Source of the DNA: Burkholderiales bacterium
GTDB lineage: Bacteria > Pseudomonadota > Gammaproteobacteria > Burkholderiales > SG8-39
Direction of reading: 5' to 3'
Assembly: GCA_020848075.1 (NCBI GenBank)
Contig: JADLAV010000046.1
Span: 1 to 64,000 of the forward strand
Length of the DNA: 64,000 nucleotides
Shown: positions 59,286-64,000 of the stretch, one piece after another
Layout: each line of letters starts with the position of its first letter
Position numbering within the stretch: the first letter of the stretch is position 1
Notes under the pieces: generated by a model
Databases searched by the model: none
Told to the model about the DNA's origin: nothing
The model's input: the letters and a program-made list of their open reading frames with translations, nothing else
Made by a program: the position numbers and the translations under genes

Positions 59286-61018
59286 CGACCTGGTCCCGGG
59301 TGGCGCGCGGCGCGATCGGCGCCCTGTTCCTCGCCGCGCTCGCCGCCGTCCCATGGGTGGTCAGCGGCTACTACCTCGCCCTCGGCATCAGCATCCTGAG
59401 CTATGTGGCGCTCGCGACCGCGTGGGCGCTCTTCTCCGGTCCGACCCGCTACATCTCGCTCGCCACCGCCGCGTTCTTCGGCATCGGCGCCTATACCGTC
59501 GCCATCCTCGGCGAGCAGATGCCCTGGCCGCTCGTCCTGGCGGCGGCGGCGCTCGTCGGCGCGGTCGTCGCGCTGGCGGTCGGCCTCTCGACGCTGCGGC
59601 TCGCCGGCATCTATTTCGTCATTTTCACGTTCGGCCTCGCGGAGCTCGTCCGCCAGATCGTCACCTGGTACGAGGTGAACGTGCACGGCTCGGTCGGCCG
59701 GTACGTGTTCGTCGACGTGACGCAGCAGATGATCTACTGGCAGCTGCTCGGGCTCGTCATGGCGGTCTTTCTGGCCGGCTGGCTGGTCGCGCGCTCGCGG
59801 CTCGGCCTCGCCCTGCGGATCATCGGCGACGACGAGACGGTCGCGCGCCACTGCGGGGTCGCGATCACGCGCGCGAAGCTCGCCGTGTTCGCGCTGAGCG
59901 CCGTGTTCATGACCGTCACCGGCGCGATCATGGCCCCGCGCTGGACCTACATCGACCCGGCCATTTCCTTCAACGCGGTCACCTCGTTTCAGACCCTCAT
60001 CATGGCGCTCTTCGGCGGCGCCAGCCGGCTCTACGGCCCGCTGCTCGGCACGGTGCCGCTGGTGCTCCTGTTCGAGCTGCTGAGCGCGAACTTCCCGAAC
60101 ACGTTCAGCATCCTGCTCGGCGCGGTCTTCATGCTCATCGTGTACGCCCTCCCCAACGGGGTCGTCGGCCTCGTCGTCCGCGGATCGCCGCGGCTCGCGC
60201 CCGGGGGGTTCGGCGCGCGGCTGGCGGAGCGATGCTGCGGGTTTCTCATGCGGCCGCGAGCGCGAGCCGGAGCAACGGCCGCGGGCGATGCCGCGCCGGT
60301 GCTCGCAGCGGAGCGGTTGAGCAAGGCATTCGGCGGCCTGGTCGCGGTCGACAAGATCGACCTCTCGGTCCGCAAAGGGGAGATCCTCGGCCTGATCGGG
60401 CCCAACGGCTCGGGCAAGACCACCGCCCTCAACCTCATTTCCGGAGCGTACGCGCCCGACGGCGGCGAGGTCCGGTTCCATGGCGGCAGAATCGAGACCC
60501 TCGGCCCGACGCGCATCGCCCAGCTGGGCGTCGCGCGCACCTTCCAGCTCGTGCGCGTGCTCGAGTCCATGACCTGCGCGGAAAACGTCGTGGCGGGCCT
60601 CGCGTACCGGTCGCCGGCGGTGTGGGACGAGGCCGCCGAGCGCACCGCGCGCGCGCTCCTCGAGCGGGTCGGCCTCGCCGAAAAAGCCGGGACGCCCGCG
60701 GGCGAGCTCGGCTACGTCGACCAGAAGCGCCTCGAGCTCGCCAGGGCGCTCGCGCTCGCACCCGCAGTGCTGCTGCTCGACGAATGGCTCGCCGGGCTCA
60801 ACCCGTCGGAGCTCCGCGAGGGCATCGCGCTGGTGCGCTCGTTGCGCGATGACGGCATGACCATCATCGTGGTGGAGCACGTGATGGACGCGATCCGCTC
60901 GCTGTGCGACCGCTGCGTCGTGATGAGCGCCGGGCGCAAGATCGCGGAAGGACCGCCCGCCACGGTGCTCGCCGACCGCGAGGTCGTGCGCGCCTACCTG
61001 GGAGACGCCGATGCTTGA
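59282..61018 (+). CDS. Fused ABC permease-ATPase, LivM-LivG
   Basis: 578 residues from a TTG start overlapping the livH stop. Residues about 1-300 are LivM: ISYVALATAWALF-like helices, FFGIGAYTVAILG, and the EAA region GLALRIIGDDETVARHCGV. Residues about 325-578 are LivG: GLIGPNGSGKTTALNLISG (Walker A), ARTFQLVRVLESM (Q-loop), LGYVDQKRLELARAL (signature, degenerate compared with LSGGQ) and AVLLLDEWLAGL (Walker B). LivM and LivG are normally separate proteins; fused forms occur in some proteobacteria. The fusion is real in frame: no stop lies between the two domains. Confidence 0.9.
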   Translation: MTTWSRVARGAIGALFLAALAAVPWVVSGYYLALGISILSYVALATAWALFSGPTRYISLATAAFFGIGAYTVAILGEQMPWPLVLAAAALVGAVVALAVGLSTLRLAGIYFVIFTFGLAELVRQIVTWYEVNVHGSVGRYVFVDVTQQMIYWQLLGLVMAVFLAGWLVARSRLGLALRIIGDDETVARHCGVAITRAKLAVFALSAVFMTVTGAIMAPRWTYIDPAISFNAVTSFQTLIMALFGGASRLYGPLLGTVPLVLLFELLSANFPNTFSILLGAVFMLIVYALPNGVVGLVVRGSPRLAPGGFGARLAERCCGFLMRPRARAGATAAGDAAPVLAAERLSKAFGGLVAVDKIDLSVRKGEILGLIGPNGSGKTTALNLISGAYAPDGGEVRFHGGRIETLGPTRIAQLGVARTFQLVRVLESMTCAENVVAGLAYRSPAVWDEAAERTARALLERVGLAEKAGTPAGELGYVDQKRLELARALALAPAVLLLDEWLAGLNPSELREGIALVRSLRDDGMTIIVVEHVMDAIRSLCDRCVVMSAGRKIAEGPPATVLADREVVRAYLGDADA

Positions 61019-61718
61019 TGTCGCGCGGGTCTCCGCTTCCTACGGCCAGCACCTCGCGCTGGACGGCATCGGCCTCACCGTCGCGCGCGGCGAGATCGTC
61101 GTCATCCTCGGCGCCAATGGCGCGGGCAAAACGACGTTGCTCAAGACGATCGCGGGCCTGGTCCGGCCGCAGCCCGGGGCACGCATCGCCCTGGATGGAC
61201 GCGATCTCGCGCGCCTGCCGCCTCACGCGATCGTCGAGGCCGGCGTCGCGCTCGTTCCCGAGGGCCGCGGGATCTTCGGCGAGCTGACGGTGCGCGAGAA
61301 CCTGCTCCTTGGCGCCTACGCGGATCGGGCCCACGCCAAGGAGGCCGCCAATCTCGACCTCGTGCTCGGCCTCTTTCCGCGGCTCAGAGAGCGCTACCGG
61401 CAGCCGGTACGGACCATGAGCGGTGGCGAGCAGCAGATGGTCGCCATCGGCCGCGCGCTCATGTCCGCACCCGACATCCTGCTGCTCGACGAGCCCTCGC
61501 TCGGATTGTCGCCGCTCCTCTGCACCGAGCTGTTCCAGGTGCTTGCCCAGATCCGCGGCACCGGGATCGGCGTCCTCCTGGTGGAGCAGAACGCGAGGCA
61601 GAGCCTCAAGCTCGCCGATCGCGGCATCCTGATCGAGACCGGCCGCATCGTCGGACAAGGATCGGCTGCCGCGCTCAGCGTCGATCCTGCGGTGCAGCGC
61701 GCCTATCTGGGTGCGTGA
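61011..61718 (+). CDS. livF: Branched-chain amino acid-type ABC ATPase, LivF
   Basis: 235 residues. Walker A is ILGANGAGKTTLLK, Q-loop LVPEGRGIFGELTVREN, signature MSGGEQQMVAIGRAL and Walker B ILLLDEPSLGLSP, followed by VLLVEQNARQSLKLADRG. All match LivF. It overlaps the end of the LivM-LivG fusion by 8 bp, so the operon order is binding protein-livH-livMG-livF. Confidence 0.95.
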   Translation: MLDVARVSASYGQHLALDGIGLTVARGEIVVILGANGAGKTTLLKTIAGLVRPQPGARIALDGRDLARLPPHAIVEAGVALVPEGRGIFGELTVRENLLLGAYADRAHAKEAANLDLVLGLFPRLRERYRQPVRTMSGGEQQMVAIGRALMSAPDILLLDEPSLGLSPLLCTELFQVLAQIRGTGIGVLLVEQNARQSLKLADRGILIETGRIVGQGSAAALSVDPAVQRAYLGA

Positions 61719-61742
61719 GCGCGATCGCCGCGAAGGTCCCGC

Positions 61743-63212
61743 ATGGCATACTGCAATGCGCTCATGGCCGTGCCCGCCACCCTGCTTCGTCTCGCCGCCG
61801 GGGCGCTTGCCGCGGCTGCGATCGCCGCGCCCGCCGCGGCCCAGCAATCCGCACTGCCGCAGCCGGTTGCGCGGGCCCTCGCCCGCGCCGGCATCCCGCA
61901 GTCGAGCGCCGCGCTCTTCGTCCAGGAGGTGGGCGCACGCGCGCCCCTGCTCGCATTCAACGCGGGTGAGCCGATGCGCCCGGCCTCGACCATCAAGCTC
62001 GTCACCACGTTCGCCGCGCTCGAGATGCTCGGGCCGACCTTTACGTGGAAGACGGAAGCCTACATCGCCGGACCGCTGCACGACGGCGCGCTCGACGGCG
62101 ACCTCGTGCTCAAGGGCTACGGCGATCCGAAGCTCGTGCTCGAGGACTTCTGGTTGTTCGTGCAGACGCTGCGCGCGCGCGGTCTGCGCGAGATCAAGGG
62201 CGATCTCGTGCTCGATCGCAGCTACTTCGACGTCGACGGACACGACCCGGGGCGCTTCGACAACGAGCCGCTGCGTTCCTACAACGTGGGGGCCGATGCG
62301 CTCCTCCTCAATTTCAAGACGGTGCGCTTCCTCTTCGTGCCGGAGATCGAGCACGGCAGGGTGCGCATCATCCCCGAGCCGAACCCGGCTCAGCTGGCGA
62401 TCGAGAATCGCGTGAAGCTCACCGCCGCGCCGTGCGGCGACTGGCGCGCGGCACTGCGCCTCGACGTGCGCGACGGCACGCCCGGCGCGCGCGTCGCCTT
62501 CGCCGGCGCGATGCCGTCGGCGTGCGGGGAGCGCTACTGGAACATCAGCGTGCTCACGCATCCAGAGTACGTGTACGGCGTCTTCAAACAGCTCTGGACC
62601 GAGTCCGGCGGCGTGCTCCGCGGCGGATACCGCGACGCGCCCGTCCCGCCGATGGCGCGCCTGATCGCAACGCACCAGTCGGCGACGGCGGCCGAGATGG
62701 TGCGCGACATCAACAAGTTCTCCAACAACGTCATGGCACGCCAGGTGTTTCTCACGCTGTCGGCCGAGACGCTGAAGCCGCCCGGGCGCTACGACCGCTC
62801 GGCGCGGGCGGTGCACGCGTGGCTGGAAGGCCGCGGCCTCGTCTTCCCGGAGCTCGTGATCGAGAACGGCTCCGGGCTCTCGCGCGCCGATCGCATCAGC
62901 GCGGCGAGCATGGGCCGGCTGCTCCTCGCCGCATTCGCAAGCCCGGTAATGCCGGAGCTGATGGCTTCGCTCCCGATCCTGGCAGAAGACGGCACCATGA
63001 AGCGGCGCCTGAATCATCAGGGCGTCGCCGGCCATGCGCACGTCAAGGGCGGCTCGCTCGCCGACGTGCGCACGCTGGCCGGCTACGTGCTCGATCGCAA
63101 CGGCCGCCGGCTGGCGGTGGTGTTCTTCGTGAACGACACGAACGCGGCCGCGAGCCAACCCGCGCACGATGCGGTGCTGCGGTGGGCGTACGAGGAAGCC
63201 CTCGCAAGCTGA
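61743..63212 (+). CDS. dacB: D-alanyl-D-alanine carboxypeptidase/endopeptidase (PBP4, DacB)
   Basis: 489 residues with a signal peptide (VPATLLRLAAGALAAAAIAAPAAAQQ). The serine active site is PASTIKLVT (Ser82, Lys85 counting from 61743), the second motif is KFSNNVMAR (SxN) and the third HVKGGSL (KxG). The large insertion between motifs 1 and 2 (GDLVLKGYGDPKLVLEDFW, GDLVLDRSYFD) is typical of class C low-molecular-weight PBPs. It trims peptide cross-links in peptidoglycan. It lies 24 bp after livF. An ATG at 61764 is an alternative start. Confidence 0.95.
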   Translation: MAYCNALMAVPATLLRLAAGALAAAAIAAPAAAQQSALPQPVARALARAGIPQSSAALFVQEVGARAPLLAFNAGEPMRPASTIKLVTTFAALEMLGPTFTWKTEAYIAGPLHDGALDGDLVLKGYGDPKLVLEDFWLFVQTLRARGLREIKGDLVLDRSYFDVDGHDPGRFDNEPLRSYNVGADALLLNFKTVRFLFVPEIEHGRVRIIPEPNPAQLAIENRVKLTAAPCGDWRAALRLDVRDGTPGARVAFAGAMPSACGERYWNISVLTHPEYVYGVFKQLWTESGGVLRGGYRDAPVPPMARLIATHQSATAAEMVRDINKFSNNVMARQVFLTLSAETLKPPGRYDRSARAVHAWLEGRGLVFPELVIENGSGLSRADRISAASMGRLLLAAFASPVMPELMASLPILAEDGTMKRRLNHQGVAGHAHVKGGSLADVRTLAGYVLDRNGRRLAVVFFVNDTNAAASQPAHDAVLRWAYEEALAS

Positions 63213-63412
63213 CGCCCGACGGGGTGCGGGCAAACGGCGCCCCGCCCGGCCAACTTTGACCGCAGTTCCGCGGAGTCTGCCCTTGCGCCCGGCACGGCAA
63301 ACGGGTAACGTGACAGGCCCTTTACTCGATAAATCAAAGCCTTCCCTGCATCTGACCGCACCTGGCGGCGGATGCCGCCCGCACGGACGAACCGCTGCGA
63401 TGCGATGCCCCG

Positions 63413-64000
63413 ATGCTGCTGATCCGGCCCCTGCCTACGCTCGTTGCACTGTTCGCCGCGCTGCCCCTCACGGCCTGCGACAAGGTCTCGCCGCCCGCCG
63501 CGCCGGTGGCAGCCAAGGTGAACAAGGGCGCGGTCACGGTGTCGCAGCTGGATGCGGAATTGACCCGCCTGCGGGGGGCGAACGACGCGCAGCGCAAGAC
63601 CGCCGCGAAGCAGGTGCTCGATCGCCTGGTCGATCAGGAGCTCCTCGCGCAGCAGGCGGCGGAGCGCGGGGTCGAGCGCGACCCCCGCGTGCTGCAGGCG
63701 CTCGAATCGTCGCGGCGGCAGATCCTCGCGCAGGCCTACCTCGACTCGGTCACTTCGGGGGCGCCGCCGCCCGCCGCGGACGAGGTGAAGCGGTTCTACG
63801 ACGCGCACCCCGAGCTCTTCGCCGAGCGCAAGCTCTATCGGCTCCAGGAGCTTGCCATCGCCTCGCGCCCCGACTTGAGCGCCGCGCGGGTCGAGAAGGA
63901 GCTCAAGCGGGCGAAGTCCCTGAGCGAAGTCGTCCAGTGGCTGAAGGAGGAGAAGATCCCGTTCGACGCGACCTCGACGGTGAAGGCCGCCGAGCAGCTG
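63413..64000 (+). CDS. epsD: EpsD-family peptidyl-prolyl isomerase lipoprotein (partial)
   Basis: 196 codons, open at the window edge. The N-terminus MLLIRPLPTLVALFAALPLTACDK is a lipoprotein signal with lipobox LTAC. The rest is a SurA/PpiD-like N-terminal domain: VTVSQLDAELTRLR, QVLDRLVDQELLAQQAAERGVERDPRVLQALESSRRQILAQAYLD, VKRFYDAHPELFAERKLYRLQELAI. This architecture matches the EpsD family found in exosortase-B type exopolysaccharide loci. The parvulin domain would lie beyond 64000. It points away from the locus at 0-17 kb, so a second part of that system may continue to the right. Confidence 0.72.
   Translation, partial: MLLIRPLPTLVALFAALPLTACDKVSPPAAPVAAKVNKGAVTVSQLDAELTRLRGANDAQRKTAAKQVLDRLVDQELLAQQAAERGVERDPRVLQALESSRRQILAQAYLDSVTSGAPPPAADEVKRFYDAHPELFAERKLYRLQELAIASRPDLSAARVEKELKRAKSLSEVVQWLKEEKIPFDATSTVKAAEQL

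Overview
The window is high-GC DNA that reads like a betaproteobacterial chromosome. The indicators are an EpsE/EpsF/EpsG/EpsL exopolysaccharide set of the Methylobacillus (exosortase-B associated) type, a proteobacterial tRNA-Phe, groES-groEL under a CIRCE operator, a bifunctional Ser/Thr kinase-universal stress protein, and CbpA/CbpM and Liv-type genes. The genus cannot be fixed from sequence alone.

Layout. (1) 0.1-17.4 kb, all minus strand: an exopolysaccharide locus. It encodes the initiating phosphoglycosyl transferase, the GDP-L-fucose pathway (ManC, Gmd, Fcl), the export and chain-length machinery (EpsL, EpsE, EpsF, EpsG), a Wzx-type flippase, a NodU/CmcH-type carbamoyltransferase, two glycosyltransferases and a polymerase/ligase. 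One two-block motif occurs about 200 bp upstream of both epsE and the phosphoglycosyl transferase gene. (2) 18.2-24.75 kb: a decayed genomic island at the 3' end of tRNA-Phe. It is bounded by a 20/23 copy of the tRNA 3' end and holds a ParDE-like toxin-antitoxin pair, a broken RelE-like/UvrD helicase, a truncated gene end and an arsR-acr3-arsC-arsM operon. No integrase remains. (3) 24.9-33.4 kb: signalling and transport, with a kinase/stress-protein fusion coupled to a metallophosphoesterase, a symporter-type histidine kinase with a single-domain response regulator, an MHS-family transporter and an orphan OmpR-type regulator. (4) 33.9-38.3 kb: a YeiH-like transporter with a 48-residue membrane peptide, then a cupin protein, a SPASM radical SAM enzyme and a short peptide ORF. 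The last 26 codons of that ORF are nearly the same as those of the radical SAM gene. (5) 38.5-40.6 kb: groES-groEL. (6) 40.7-50.9 kb: a two-domain thioredoxin, a diiron oxygenase, a luciferase-like flavin enzyme, small envelope proteins, an RND efflux pair and a CbpA-like J protein. (7) 51.3-61.7 kb: a sugar-type ABC importer followed by CbpA/CbpM, then a branched-chain-amino-acid-type ABC importer with a LivM-LivG fusion. (8) 61.7-64 kb: PBP4-type DacB and the start of an EpsD-family lipoprotein, cut by the window edge.

The strongest leads are the radical SAM/peptide/cupin cluster at 35.6-38.0 kb, whose shared tail has PqqA-like spacing (E-I-x4-E-V); the tRNA-Phe island boundaries; and the repeated upstream motif of the exopolysaccharide operons.
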